Below, piece after piece: positions 25,754 to 36,889 of a stretch of 64,000 bases of DNA. The stretch comes from Portunus trituberculatus (taxonomy: Eukaryota; Arthropoda; Malacostraca; Decapoda; Portunidae). The position numbers and the translations under genes were made by a program. The notes beneath the pieces were generated by a model that worked only from the letters and a program-made list of their open reading frames with translations, was not told the origin of the DNA and did not search any database. The stretch's first letter is position 1, and each line of letters begins with the position of its first letter. The stretch spans positions 35,688,039 to 35,752,038 of the forward strand of contig NC_059295.1 in assembly GCF_017591435.1 (NCBI RefSeq), read 5' to 3'.

Positions 25754-25970
25754 CTTTTTTATTTATACCATGTGGGCTTTTCACGGGAATTTCTGGGCTA
25801 AAGGGGATACTTTTTGGGGTACCTCCTATCTGAAAGCCCACCAGCTAGGAAACCGTTGCCCCGAGTGAGGAAGCCCAACCTACATTCGGACCGTGGATAG
25901 GATTCGAACCCGTGCGCTTGGAGACCACTCGGACCTCAAAACACGCATGGTTCCATTGTACCACGGCGGC
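25754..25970 (-). mobile_element. tRNA-derived SINE (family B), with intact Pol III boxes
   Basis: On the minus strand an A box TGGTACAATGG (25963-25953) and a perfect B box GGTTCGAATCC (25910-25900) lie in a tRNA-like head. A body follows with TGTAGGTTGGGCTTCCTCAC and AGCCCACATGGTATAA near the A/T-rich tail. The body aligns with the copy at 28173-28327 (about 15 differences over 140 bp by eye). The two boxes each match the Pol III consensus at every constrained position. It is a SINE and not a tRNA gene, because no closing acceptor stem is present. Confidence 0.82.
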
Positions 25971-26037
25971 ACTTCTTCTCCATAATATTAGGGTGTCTTC
26001 TGTTCACGTCGTGGCTGGTGGTACGAAGGGTGTGATT

Positions 26038-26194
26038 GTGGTGGTGGTGGTGGTGTTGGTGGTGGTGTAGTAGTGATGATCATAATACTACTAATCATGG
26101 AAGCAATGTTAGTTATCGTAATGTTAGTGGTGATGGTACTTGTTCCGGTGGTAGTGGTGGTGGTGGTGGTGGTGGTGGTGGTGGTGGTGGTGGT
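26038..26194 (+). repeat. Two (GGT)n arrays with degenerate linker
   Basis: GGT at 26038-26066 and 26140-26194. Confidence 0.93.
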
Positions 26195-26444
26195 GTATTC
26201 CACAACTGATGGTAGTGGTGCTGGTGGTAATGGTAATGTTATAGTAGTAATTATAGAAAAAATGGTTGAATTTGTATATGAAAAGCGAAACTTCTGAATA
26301 TTTTAGTGTCTTGCATAAAAAAAGGGGAAAAAATTCGATGTGAAAAAGACACCAGTAAAACATTTCGTGCGCGTACTAATGGAAAACTGTTTTGAAAATG
26401 TGTGTTTTTCTCCTAAAGGATAAATAAGGTGTTGGTGTTGATAT

Positions 26445-26514
26445 AATGATGATGATAATAAAAATGACAATAATGGTAAAGAGAATATGATTAATAATGA
26501 TAGTAATATTAATG

Positions 26515-26573
<59 letters not shown>
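26445..26573. repeat. (AAT)n array with GAT variants
   Basis: AAT units, pure at 26513-26573 and degenerate upstream. Confidence 0.94.
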
Positions 26574-26574
<1 letters not shown>

Positions 26575-26699
26575 GTAACAATAATACCATTGCATTAAAT
26601 AAAAATCATCAGTTATGGTAATCACTATTATCATTACGTATATCACAAATATTATTGCTATTGTTATTAAAATCATTATCATCTGGCATTGTCGTCATA

Positions 26700-26721
26700 G
26701 ATAATAATAATAATAATAATG

Positions 26722-26752
<31 letters not shown>

Positions 26753-26860
26753 TAATATTAATGATGATGATAATAATAATAATAGTAGTAGCAGTAACAA
26801 CAATAATAATGAGAATAGTAATGACAAAAAATGATAATAACCCTAACAACAATAATAATA
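26700..26860. repeat. (AAT/GAT)n degenerate array
   Basis: AAT units with GAT, AGT and AAC variants. Confidence 0.9.
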
Positions 26861-26959
26861 CAAATATCCACAGAATTCTTTTCCGGAGAAGTGAGAAGAA
26901 AAATTGATGGAAAAGAGAAAACGCTGACATATAAATTGTGATGACTTAGAGGCATGGAC

Positions 26960-27011
26960 GTAATACTAGTGCCTGGAGGACGGGGGAGTAGTAGGGGACA
27001 CAGAGAAAGGG

Positions 27012-27057
<46 letters not shown>

Positions 27058-27780
27058 GGAAGACGGATGAAAGCAAAGTGCAAAGAAAAGGAGAGAGATG
27101 GGAGGCTAAACTAGAAAGGAGAAAGGAGAGAAATGGAAGGAAAAATTGGGGTACGGAGAAGAGAAGAAAGAAGTAAGGATTTAGAGAATAGAAAGAAAAA
27201 GAGATGAAGAGAAGATTAAGGTGATGGGAGGAGATAAAGTGAATATCGAGAAAAAATCTAGTATTTGATGAAATGAATGAGAAAGTTGGATAGAATAGGT
27301 GTCCAGGCATGAAAGAGACGAAAGAAAGAAGTAAAGAAGATATGGACAAAGGAAAGTAAGGGCATAAAATTAAGAAGAGTAAGAGGAAAGGGGAACGCCT
27401 TAAAAAATAAAGAGAATTATACGTTGGCATAAAAGTTCAAGAGAGAAGATGTAATGAAGGAAAGGGAAGGGAAGATGTAATGAGGGAAATGTAATGAAGG
27501 AAAGGGAGAAAGAGGAAGAAATCAGTTTGTACACCAATAAAGATTTAGAAATGTACACCAAATAGGAGAAGGGAGGAGATAAAAAAAAATGAAACATGTT
27601 AAGATAGAAAGATAGAGCAAAGAAGGAAGACTGAAAGAAGGAAAAAAATAAGAAAAACTGAAGAGAAATGATTTTAAGAAGAAACATTGTGAGAAGAGGA
27701 AGGAAAGAGGGAGAAAGAGAGACAGTAGCAAAGAATGAGAGAAAAAGGAAGAACGCAGTGAGAAGATATTGTATAAGACA
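26960..27780. repeat. Polypurine block with (GA)n
   Basis: A GA array at 27014-27056 sits in about 800 bp of A/G-rich sequence (AAGGAAAGGG, GGAGAAAGAG). Long minus-strand Phe/Leu/Ser frames are artefacts. The block ends about 45 bp before the MULE target-site duplication. Confidence 0.85.
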
Positions 27781-27823
27781 AACCGTTAATATGTTCAAAT
27801 TTGTGCATTGAAACTGGTTGGGT

Positions 27824-27832
27824 GACCAGCAG
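27824..27832 (+). repeat. Left target-site duplication of the MULE
   Basis: GACCAGCAG, repeated exactly at 28933-28941 on the other side of the element. The boundary is uncertain by one base (8 or 9 bp). Confidence 0.75.
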
Positions 27833-27838
27833 GGCGTA

Positions 27839-27910
27839 TATCAAAAGCGCGGATTCGAGAAAGTGACCGCGTTCGAAACTCACCCTTAAAGTACTATCAA
27901 ATGCGCGGCA
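27839..27910 (+). promoter_or_regulatory. MULE left subterminal repeats (two motif copies)
   Basis: TATCAAAAGCGCGG at 27839-27852 and TATCAAATGCGCGGCA at 27895-27910, 56 bp apart. These are likely transposase-binding sites, by analogy with subterminal repeats of other DNA transposons. Confidence 0.55.
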
Positions 27911-28034
27911 AGGTTAATCCGTTCACTCGCTGTCATTGAGAATCATTCGGTGTGCCATAATGCTTCACACAGTGTTCACCGAGACCACCGCGAGTGTCTG
28001 TCTCGATGGTTTCCTGTTCACAGTTCTGAAGCCC

Positions 28035-28614
28035 ACGGTGTTCGTCGAGGAAGTAATGACAGAGGCACCTCAAGATGAAAGATGTACTCGCTTTGCAGAC
28101 AATCTGGTTGATAATTATGTAACAGCAGAGTCAAGATATCCTCCAGTGCTTTGGGCTGAATTCCCCTCAAAATCCTGTCTACGGTCTGAGTGTAGGTTGG
28201 GCTTCCTCACTCGGGACAACGGTTTCCTAGCAGGTGGGCTTTGAAATAGGAGGTACTCTTAATAAGTATCCCCTTTAGCCCATAAATTCCCGTGAAAAGC
28301 CCACATGGTATAAAAGAAAAAAAAATACAAAACGTACGAACAATGGTGCCGAATCTTTTCATGCTCATTTCAATGAGCAATTTTATGCATCCCACCCATC
28401 TATATTTGTATTCATGGATGTACTAGGAAAGCTCCAGACTGCTACTTATGTTAAGATCAAGAATGTCGGTAAACCAGCAAGTACGCGGAAAGTTGATCGA
28501 GACAGGACAGAGTATGCCGTGACACAGTACAACAAATTTACCTCTGTGGAAATAAATCGACAAAATTATATGAAGGTCTTGGGAAACAGATTCACAGCAA
28601 GAACAAACATGTAA
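28035..28614 (+). pseudogene. MULE-type transposase C-terminal fragment, split by a SINE
   Basis: Before the SINE the frame reads FADNLVDNY, then SRYPPVLWAEF (28090-28170). After it the frame reads RTNNGAESFHAHFNEQF (28333-28383), followed by a helical tail (FVFMDVLGKLQTATYVKIKN) and a TAA at 28612-28614. FAD-L-DNY...PP-LW and RT-N-ESFH are blocks I associate with the C-terminal part of animal MULE transposases. The two halves are in the same frame once the 155-bp SINE and one 5-bp duplication are discounted, so the coding frame was intact when the SINE landed. No upstream catalytic domain is present within the element. A possible AATAAA polyadenylation signal lies at 28705-28710. It is non-functional. 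Confidence 0.72.
28173..28327 (+). mobile_element. 5'-truncated SINE (family B) nested in the MULE
   Basis: The body matches the SINE at 25754-25970 in opposite orientation, starting just inside its B box region (TCCTGTCTACGG) and ending CATGGTATAAAAG plus an A-rich tail. CAAAA flanks both sides (28168-28172 and 28328-28332), a plausible short target-site duplication. The tRNA head is missing, as in a truncated reverse-transcription product. Confidence 0.82.
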
Positions 28615-28853
28615 CTGAGTTTTTTATTGAAGTTTTTATGGAGTTTTTATGATGACGAATATTGGATTATAAGAAGTGTTTTTTTTATAAATGATTACAA
28701 GGGCAATAAAGAAACATTTTTCCTGCTTAAAAATCCTACTTCCACCTCCCCGTGGTAAGCATCTGGTAACGGAAGAGGTGACCGATCGTTAATGAATGTT
28801 TGAACAATCGGACTTGGAGATAAGTGATAAAACGCACTTTTGACTTAGTATTC

Positions 28854-28904
28854 TGCCGCGCTTTTCATAGCAATATATCAGCAACGTTTGCCGGGCTTTT
28901 GATA
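28854..28904 (-). promoter_or_regulatory. MULE right subterminal repeats (two motif copies, inverted)
   Basis: TGCCGCGCTTTTCATA at 28854-28869 and TGCCGGGCTTTTGATA at 28889-28904 are reverse complements of the left-end motif. Confidence 0.55.
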
Positions 28905-28932
28905 TGTCAATCCGCGCTTTCGTAAAACGCCG

Positions 28933-28941
28933 GACCAGCAG
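28933..28941 (+). repeat. Right target-site duplication of the MULE
   Basis: GACCAGCAG, identical to 27824-27832. Confidence 0.75.
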
Positions 28942-28954
28942 ACGACCGAAGTGA

Positions 28955-28957
<3 letters not shown>

Positions 28958-29024
<67 letters not shown>
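28958..29024. repeat. (CA)n array
   Basis: Pure CA array 17 bp beyond the MULE duplication. Confidence 0.97.
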
Positions 29025-29025
<1 letters not shown>

Positions 29026-30279
29026 CCCAGGAGGTGAGCGCAGTCAGAAAAATTTTAAACAGTCAGTGTACTTTGTTATTTATTTATTTTTTGTCTATTT
29101 TAACTTTTTCTTATATATAATAATAAAGTTGCGTCATCTATATTCATCGTTTCCGTTGGCTAAAGGAAAAAAAAAAAAGTGAAATTTGGTGCAATTTTTA
29201 GTCATTTACTTGTTTGGTCTGGGTAATGAGCGGAACTGTAATTGACCTGTTGGCTTACAACAATATCATCTTGTTTATTGTTTTGTAAATATCAAAGAAA
29301 TGTTGTATATTCAGATGAAACAATTATTATTTTTTCTTGTCGTAAAGTTTGCCGGCATCAAGGTGTAGTTTGTCATGATAGCTGTGTCAAAATGTCATTG
29401 CCTTGTCAAAACACTTCCATTTGTATGACTTAACAAAATGGATCTTCCAGTCACAGAAACAATAATAGTTTGTCGTCATCACTCTTTCTTTTAATGACTT
29501 TTCATGGCAAATCGCTCCCGGTCTGTGATGAAACGACATTTTATATCGGTCATAGACAATGTCACGCTCAGTTTGTTGTTCATGCTGCTTCCTTATATGG
29601 GACAATGAAATATTTGATTTTTAGAAAGAAAAATGAAGTAGTATAGAGTTCAATTAACTGCTGGTCCATTGGCACGATTGCATGAAGTTCACGCTATTAA
29701 CGCAATTGATGAGAAAACGAATTGGGGAATCAGTCATTAAGTTTAGATTAGCCTTTTGTTAAATGCTGCTAAAGGTTTTATGTTGGTGGAGTCAGGCAGG
29801 AGTGAGACTCGTGGCTCCCGGCCAGGTGGTGCAGAGATTGGTGCTCTCTGCTCACTGCCAAGGCTACCAGGAATCAAATTTCGAGTTGGATTTCTGGTTC
29901 ATCCCCTTTCAAGAGAGCCAGCGCTGCGAAGTGTGACGTGGATTAATCTTTCCTTAAAATAATCCGGCACGATTTTCTTCTTAAGTAAAATCATAGGTTT
30001 GGTGGAAGTACGAGAGGCATGTTTAGATATAAATACTCGTGAATTGTTTATGATTTTATGGTTCTCTCTTTTTTTTCATTATGGAATCTACTCGGCTTGG
30101 ATTAAATCTGTATTGGATGAAGACTTGATAAAAATGAGAGAGGAAAAGTGGGAAAATTAAACCAATTCCCTAGACACTGTTATAACTATATATCTTCCCA
30201 ACAAACTGCTGTGAGGGGAAGAGAAGGTGATGAGGTCGTGTCCTTGTGTTTCTATATTCCAGTAATACGTTGGTGCTCG

Positions 30280-30280
<1 letters not shown>
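29025..30280. other. Unique interval with a possible degraded SINE
   Basis: No gene is recognised. 29810-29960 has an A-box-like TGGTGCAGAGA and an overall look of a decayed tRNA-derived SINE (CCCGGCCAGGTGGTGCAG...CTCTCTGCTCA), but the B box is not convincing. Confidence 0.3.

Positions 30281-30332
<52 letters not shown>
30281..30332. repeat. (CT)n array
   Basis: Pure CT array. Confidence 0.96.
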
Positions 30333-30334
<2 letters not shown>

Positions 30335-30559
30335 TTTGATGACGTTTTTTTGTGAATCGAATTATCTTAAAAGGAATTATTTAGTGTCGTACTGGCTTAG
30401 GTTCGAATCTCCCGTGACATCTGGTCCTTGGAGTCTACACTTCATCTTGTTCACACATTTCAGAGATGCACCCTCCTGTCCTCGCTCGATTAGTTTCCCT
30501 CCTTTCAAATATTCTAGCATCTCTCCTTCTACATCCTAGCAAGACCTCCTTACATCCAA

Positions 30560-30561
<2 letters not shown>

Positions 30562-30607
<46 letters not shown>
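30562..30607. repeat. (TG)n array
   Basis: Pure TG array. Confidence 0.96.
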
Positions 30608-30608
<1 letters not shown>

Positions 30609-32195
30609 TTAGTTTTCTTTTCTTTTTTGCTCTGTTAGAAAGAGTATTAAGTAATTCATCTAATCTAAGCAAACGCAATCAATACTGAGACCATGTTTGT
30701 GATTGAGTATAAATGAGTACTGGTCTCCTCACGTTCCCTCAGCCTTTACCTTTGCCTTCGTCACCACTGCCTCTGTTTTCTTCTCCCTAAAAACATTTCA
30801 AATGGAAGCACTTTGGCAAGATTATAAGATGGGAAACATCTCACTCGTCCTTGCCTTTATTTGTACTGTTTATGTGTTTACTTCTCTGTCTGTTTAGTTC
30901 TTTATTTACTCATTTATTTACTTATCTATATATCTAACTCTCTTTTTCTTTATTTCGATTATATTTCACGTGTCCTGTTCTATACTCACTAAAATGTTAC
31001 CTGTCTTTTTCTTGTCATCTGAGCTGCTGGTGCGCTGAGAGGGACTTCCTGCTCCCCTCGTGAGAACACCCCGGCGCACGAGGGAGCAAAATGAAACAGA
31101 AAAAACGGGGCCACTGTCAGCCGGTAACGCCACGGGAACATGTACACTATAGGGATTGGAGAGCTGCCCACCGGAACGCGTGTCTCATCCTTTTTGTTCA
31201 CTTGCAGATATATATTTTCTTTACTTCATGCACGTTCAGATTCGTTGACGTTAATATATATATATTTTTTTATTTCAGAGCATTGATTTTTTTCTGTAAA
31301 AATTATCTAATGGTAAAAAACATCAAGAACTTAAGAATATGAAGGAAATAAGATAAATGTAAGACGTTGTAAGGTTTAGACGTGGATATATCCCTATGAG
31401 AAAGATGCCTTCCTATTTCTACGTATCTTCTTCATTTTTTTTTTATACGTCCCTACATAGTGACTCGATGCTAACAACTACCAAAGGCAAAGACTACCTA
31501 GCGAATACTAAATAGTAAATGGTAAAGAAATATTTTGTCACCATTAACCCCTACTACGAAGCGAGAGGGACTTAATGAACGTTGATAAGAAAGCTGTGTA
31601 CCCAAAGGAGTCCCAGCTGATTGCTTCCAGATGATCATTAATTAAACAGAAAATAATGAATGTCACTACCAAAAACGCCCAAAAGAAAAAAAAATGTTGA
31701 AAGAAATAATAAATAGAAGATTCATGCTAAGGTGAAACGAAAGGAAAAAAAGAGAAATATAGAATGATGCTACAGTATATAAGATCAATTTCATCTAATG
31801 CTGTACGCGCCACAAAAATCAAGAAACAAGACGCGAGAAGGTTGTTGGTGAGCGTGCTTATAGAGACTCGGGTTGGAGGTTGAGGGTGGGAGAGGAGAAG
31901 TTGGCGGAAGGGGAGAGGGTAGAGGGAGCAGTGAGGCGTGGAAAGGACGCCGTGAAGGGATTGCATCAAGAGGGAAGGAAAGGAGGGAGGAAGGAAAAGA
32001 CGGGCGTGATCGATAGAGGCTGAGATGCGGCGAGTAATGAACCCCTTAGTGTCTTAACTCAGAGCACCTCGAGCAAGATTTATAGTGTGTGGAGGAAGAG
32101 TCTTGTCTTTCATTAACGTCTTGCATTAACGGAAAGATTGCTCGGCACGCGGCTGTGGGTTATTACGTCTTTTTCTTTGGGCAGGGATTGAGGTT
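30608..32195. other. Unique interval, no gene recognised
   Basis: About 1.6 kb of AT-rich unique DNA, including a degenerate TTTA/TTAC tract at 30895-30935 and a GC-rich patch at 31015-31180. Frames are short and unconvincing. Confidence 0.4.
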
Positions 32196-32197
32196 CG

Positions 32198-32200
<3 letters not shown>

Positions 32201-32266
<66 letters not shown>
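32201..32266. repeat. (TG)n array
   Basis: Pure TG array. Confidence 0.96.
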
Positions 32267-32268
<2 letters not shown>

Positions 32269-32349
32269 GAGGCGGGATGAAGTCCGCAGTAAAGTAACAT
32301 AGTAAACTATTCGACAATTCCCAAATTTTATCGCTCGAAGTCTACTAGT

Positions 32350-32352
<3 letters not shown>

Positions 32353-32408
<56 letters not shown>
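32353..32408. repeat. (GA)n array
   Basis: Pure GA array. Confidence 0.96.
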
Positions 32409-32410
<2 letters not shown>

Positions 32411-32649
32411 GTTAGTAAATCATAGAAGGACAACATTAAACTCACAACTTGACTGTCTCTGCTCTCTTATATCATCGTCCACCTTACGCACGACAGCAGA
32501 CAGAGAAAGGGTGGAGGATGAGGGAGTCTGCAGAGAGACGGCAGTGACGGCAAGAGTGCGTTGAGTGCAGTTGAGTCAAGAAGTGGTCAGGAAGAATTAT
32601 GAGCTGTAGATTCGTGCACTGTACCTTGAATTGTAGGCGATTATTTTGT

Positions 32650-32853
32650 TTAACTCCTTTAGTACTGGGACGCATTTTTACCATGAGTGTTTGATATCAG
32701 TACATAATTTCATCCACATTAACAAAGATCAGAAGATTAATGGCTACAGTCTTCACTATTTTAAATCCCCACTTAAGTTTCTGAAGCTTTATAAGATCAC
32801 CGAGTAGTAAGAAGAATGGCTATGAAAATGTGTCATGGTACTGAAGGGGTTAA
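32650..32853 (+). mobile_element. MITE copy 4 (TTAA-type)
   Basis: The ends are TTAA-CTCCTTTAGTACTGGGACGC and ATGGTACTGAAGGGG-TTAA, with the shared core AGAAGATTAATGGCTA and CACTATTTTAAATCCCCAC. Both TTAA flanks are intact. Confidence 0.8.
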
Positions 32854-33077
32854 TGACGTAGGGCTATATCATTACAGACCGCTATAACTTCCCCACGCTC
32901 ATTGCACCAGCTGGGAGAGACTCTGAGACGCTCGCTGCATTGGAGAGAGCAGTGTAGCAGCCAGGGAGAGTACACCTCACATGGGGGGTGTTAGTAGGGT
33001 TAGGGAAACTTTTGTATTTAGTTTTCCTTTTTCACAACAGAACGGGAAGCTCAAACAGGGAGAGGGGAGGAGAAGTT

Positions 33078-33083
<6 letters not shown>

Positions 33084-33144
<61 letters not shown>
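33084..33144. repeat. (CT)n array
   Basis: Pure CT array. Confidence 0.96.
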
Positions 33145-33146
<2 letters not shown>

Positions 33147-33390
33147 AAAAGTTTTCTAAGATAAAGGTTAGTGAAATTAAGAGCTGGTTTAATATTTTCT
33201 TGTCTCCAAAAGGATAAAGGGAAACAATGGATGTGTGCTTCGTTCTTTCTTTGTCTCCGGTGAAGGCAAATGAACGAACAACGAGACCTGGATAGTCAGT
33301 AGGAGAACTTAAGCAAATGTTCAATATTTCCCAAGATGGTAACGGAGGGGTCGGCAGGAAGAAGGGCAGTTAGGCGGGGAAAGGTCAGGA

Positions 33391-33496
<106 letters not shown>

Positions 33497-33639
33497 GTGT
33501 TTGTAGATGAACTAAGGAGAGCGAGAGACAAAAGGGCACGTAATAAGAAAAGAAAATAACGTGATAATATATTGTTAATGGAAGAAAAAGTCATAAAACA
33601 ACTACCAGAAGCCACCTTATAGCATCACCACGTCTCGAA

Positions 33640-34060
33640 GTTCTGGACGGGCGATCAGGAGGGAACAGAAATAGACTTGGAGGTCACCAAGGAAGAGACT
33701 GTGCCAGCGAGGTCAGCAGGGAAGAGAAATTAGAGACCAGTAAGACCGACCAGCAGGAAACATGAAGCCTGACACCAATGGCTGATCAGGTGGGCGACCC
33801 TGACGTAAAAGGGCGCCGGGGTATCTAATGGCGGCTGGATAAAGAGGGGCTAATGGCGGGGGAGGCAGATAAAAGGGATAATTGAGGTGAAGGCCAGCGT
33901 CCAGCAGGCCGCCCGTGGCATCGATGGGTGGACGATTAACCTTAATGAAGCAGTGTGGGCTACTGGGGAAAAGAGGAGCAAGGGGACGGCCAGGAGGAGG
34001 AGAGGCAAGGGAAGGAAAGAGCTGAAGGGAAACTTGACGTGTTTTCAGCGTGAACATTGC
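33640..34060. other. GC-rich unique island with GATA- and TAAT-type motifs
   Basis: CTAATGGCGG occurs twice (33825-33834 and 33850-33859). GATAA occurs three times (from 33838, 33868 and 33877), and GATTAACCTTAATG lies at about 33934. Open frames on both strands (to 135 codons on minus) have Pro-rich composition and no recognised domain. It could be a regulatory island or an unrecognised exon. Confidence 0.35.
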
Positions 34061-34583
34061 GTCACTGCGGTGTTTATTCCTTACTTTCTTATATTTTTCT
34101 TGTTCTTCACGCTCCACCACTCCCTCGCTTCATTAGTTTCTTCACATCGTCACTTCCCTTACTCACACGCGTAGTATTTCATTCATCTCACTCCTATCCA
34201 CTTTTTCCCCTGAATCCCTGCTTCTTTTCACATCCTCACTATTGTGTTGCTCATTAAGACAACATGCGTCTGTCCGCAATACTTAGGTTTTCTTGCATTG
34301 GCGGCGACCTCTCCTCCATTGTGTTGTAAGAGGTCATGTAAGAGAACTGATATTCTTTTACGTTTTCTTCTCAAATGTTGATTAGCGGTATTCCCTCTGT
34401 CTCTGAAGTTTGCTATAGATAGAAGGTATCGTCGTTATGTAGCGGAGGTAATGTTAGTCACTGTCCTCATCTCTTTGTGAGTCATAGCGGTGTGAGATGT
34501 TTTGGTCCTAGAATTACGTGACATGAAGTATCCCTAATGGTCTTGCTGGTCTGTCAACACGAGCAATGTGTGGGAGATTAACC

Positions 34584-34693
<110 letters not shown>

Positions 34694-34913
34694 GTTGCAT
34701 TTTTTTCTATTTCCTGTGTAATTTTTCCTGTTTCGAGGGGGAGGTTTAGTATGTGGGAAATGGTTGGTATCTTTTATATTCTATGGATTAGCCTTCCACT
34801 TTTTCGTCAAGTGATAGTCGTGTCTCGGCTCAACAAGGTAAGAGGTTTATGGTTTTTTTTATTGTTGTTGTTCTATTTCCCTTCTATTTACTCACATGTT
34901 TGCTGGAAGATTT

Positions 34914-34971
<58 letters not shown>
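34914..34971. repeat. (GA)n array
   Basis: Pure GA array. Confidence 0.97.
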
Positions 34972-34972
<1 letters not shown>

Positions 34973-36134
34973 ATTCTTTCACACTCGAACAAACATTGAC
35001 AACTAATAAGAGGCAAGCGAGACACCACCTTACGACATCCTCCCTCAAGGCCGACAGTCTCAGAGAGGGGTCGTGCGCGTCGAGGCTCAAAAATTATTCC
35101 ATTATAAAAAACTCTCCATGACATTATAGTGGGAGAGGAGCGTCGTGGGTGAGAGGAGGAGGTGGAACGGAATGAAGTGAGGGAAATGAAGCACGTGGGA
35201 GTGTCTCACCTTTACCTTTCGTCTTATTTTTTTTCCCTTTATTCTTATTGTTATCTGACCTCTCCTCGGTAGGATTGGCAGCCAGTGAAGTTGTCGGTTC
35301 TTAATTAACGTGCAAATTTATTAATATGCAGGTTTGCGTCTTGGGGGAGCGCGACAAGGGAAGAGGGGAAGGCGAGGCTGACGTAGGCAGATGTTATGCT
35401 AATGCTGTCCCTGCTGTTCAGTGTGCAGTGTGAGCCGCCGTTGGGAGGAACACTGTCTACCTGCGTCGCCTCACTGGCCACGCACTTAATATATTTGGTT
35501 GTATTGCGTCGTGTCTTTGATATTAATGTAATGAGCAGCGTCCCCCTCGTCCCCAGCTGATGAGGTGCACTTGATGTTTAGCATTCGTATTGTTCAAAGC
35601 GTGATTAGATTGAAATTAAATCTGTATAAAAGCAGGAAATTTCACGATATTTAATCCGGGGTGACATGAACATTGTTGAATTAATTAAGATATTATATAT
35701 TAATGGAAATATACTGTTAGAATTTTCAATTTTTAATTCAAAATGATGGATCAGCTTTTAAATGAGGAATGTAAAGAGAGTAACTTTTTTGTTTCTTTGT
35801 TGTATCTGAAATATTTTTGCCTGCCGACAATTTGACTTGAAGGAAAGTGCACTGTTGTGGAAATTGAGGTTTGTTTACTCGGTGGCCGTGGCTGAGGTGT
35901 TTCCGTGACTCCGTGATGGTGAGCAGCCGCCTCTCCTCCTGCTCCCTCATCCCATTATCATTGCAAACACGGACACGACAGCCTCGTCTTCCGCGGTGCT
36001 TGCAAGATTGTTAAACTAACCGTGGTTATTCTTGTTGGGCACGAGTTTCGCTTTCCTGGCAGAGGCGGCATGCGGCGGGAGACTGCAAGACGCCGGGAAT
36101 CAGGTGTTTCAGATTACGCACGTAAACACACTCA

Positions 36135-36135
<1 letters not shown>
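34972..36135. other. Unique interval with homeodomain/POU-like island
   Basis: No gene is recognised. At 35301-35330 TTAATTAACG, TGCAAAT and TTAATATGCA are packed into 30 bp. GC-rich patches lie at 35340-35480 and 35980-36110. Confidence 0.3.

Positions 36136-36139
<4 letters not shown>

Positions 36140-36214
<75 letters not shown>
36140..36214. repeat. (CA)n array
   Basis: Pure CA array. Confidence 0.97.
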
Positions 36215-36218
<4 letters not shown>

Positions 36219-36821
36219 AAACAGGGAGTGTACGAAGAGAAACAGAACGATATAACAAGTTAACAGAAAGACATTTATTGCAATTTTTACATTTTTTTGT
36301 GAGTTATCTTTTGGTAACACGTACCAGTCCAGAATGTCCTGGGTCAAAGAGTTAACACTATGTGGACAACACAATGTATTTTAATAGCCAAACACCGACA
36401 ATAAAGGGCGGAGAAGAGAGTGTGGCGGTGCGAACGACTTCCAGCAAGCAAGTGTTGAAAGATACCAAGGCACAGTGACGCCACTGAGGCGAGTGGGAAC
36501 ACACTTCTCATAATGCACTATAAGGCATAATGTCTGTACAACACATGTAAATAAATAAATATACATAATGATAATATAATATGTGGGCGAGGGCCAACGC
36601 CACAAGTGTTGTCTTTTGTTATTATTTGGGCTTTTAAATGTTCCTATTATAACACAAATGAATACCAAACATTTAAATGATAAAAAGTGGTCTTCAGAGG
36701 TCAGAAGTCCAAATCCACATCACAAAATGTTACCTGATCAATACGTGGAACACGTGAGATTTCAGTTTATAAACACGTTATGTCAAAGAAAATGGATTGT
36801 AATCATGGCAGTCTTCCTTAT

Positions 36822-36824
<3 letters not shown>

Positions 36825-36885
<61 letters not shown>
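36825..36885. repeat. (CT)n array
   Basis: Pure CT array. Confidence 0.97.

Positions 36886-36889
<4 letters not shown>

Larger units (their letters stand above)
27833..28932 (+). mobile_element. MULE-like DNA transposon, 1,100 bp, with nested SINE
   Basis: The ends are inverted: 27833-27855 starts GGCGTATATC and runs into AAAGCGCGGATT. The reverse complement of 28909-28932 is CGGCGTTTTACG running into AAAGCGCGGATT (19 of 24 matches if one more base is taken on the left). The direct repeat GACCAGCAG lies immediately outside both ends (27824-27832 and 28933-28941), as expected for the 8-10 bp target duplication of Mutator-like elements. Inside are four copies of a 16-bp subterminal motif close to TATCAAAAGCGCGGCA, two per end, in opposite orientation. 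Also inside are a broken MULE-type transposase C-terminal remnant and a SINE. Without the SINE the element is about 940 bp. It is too short for a full transposase, so it is non-autonomous. Confidence 0.8.

Noticed and set aside
25897..25970. tRNA-like head at the SINE as a tRNA gene
   Set aside because: The Pol III boxes are present but no closing acceptor stem follows, and the body is shared with another SINE copy.
27936..28244. 102-codon frame as an intact gene
   Set aside because: Its last third is SINE sequence, and the real similarity is a transposase remnant continuing after the SINE.
29810..29960. A further tRNA-derived SINE
   Set aside because: The A box is approximate and the B box is not recognisable. 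Mentioned only within the unique-interval entry.
36270..36560. Possible minus-strand 3' UTR with AATAAA near 36272
   Set aside because: A single hexamer in AT-rich DNA, with no coding exon nearby.
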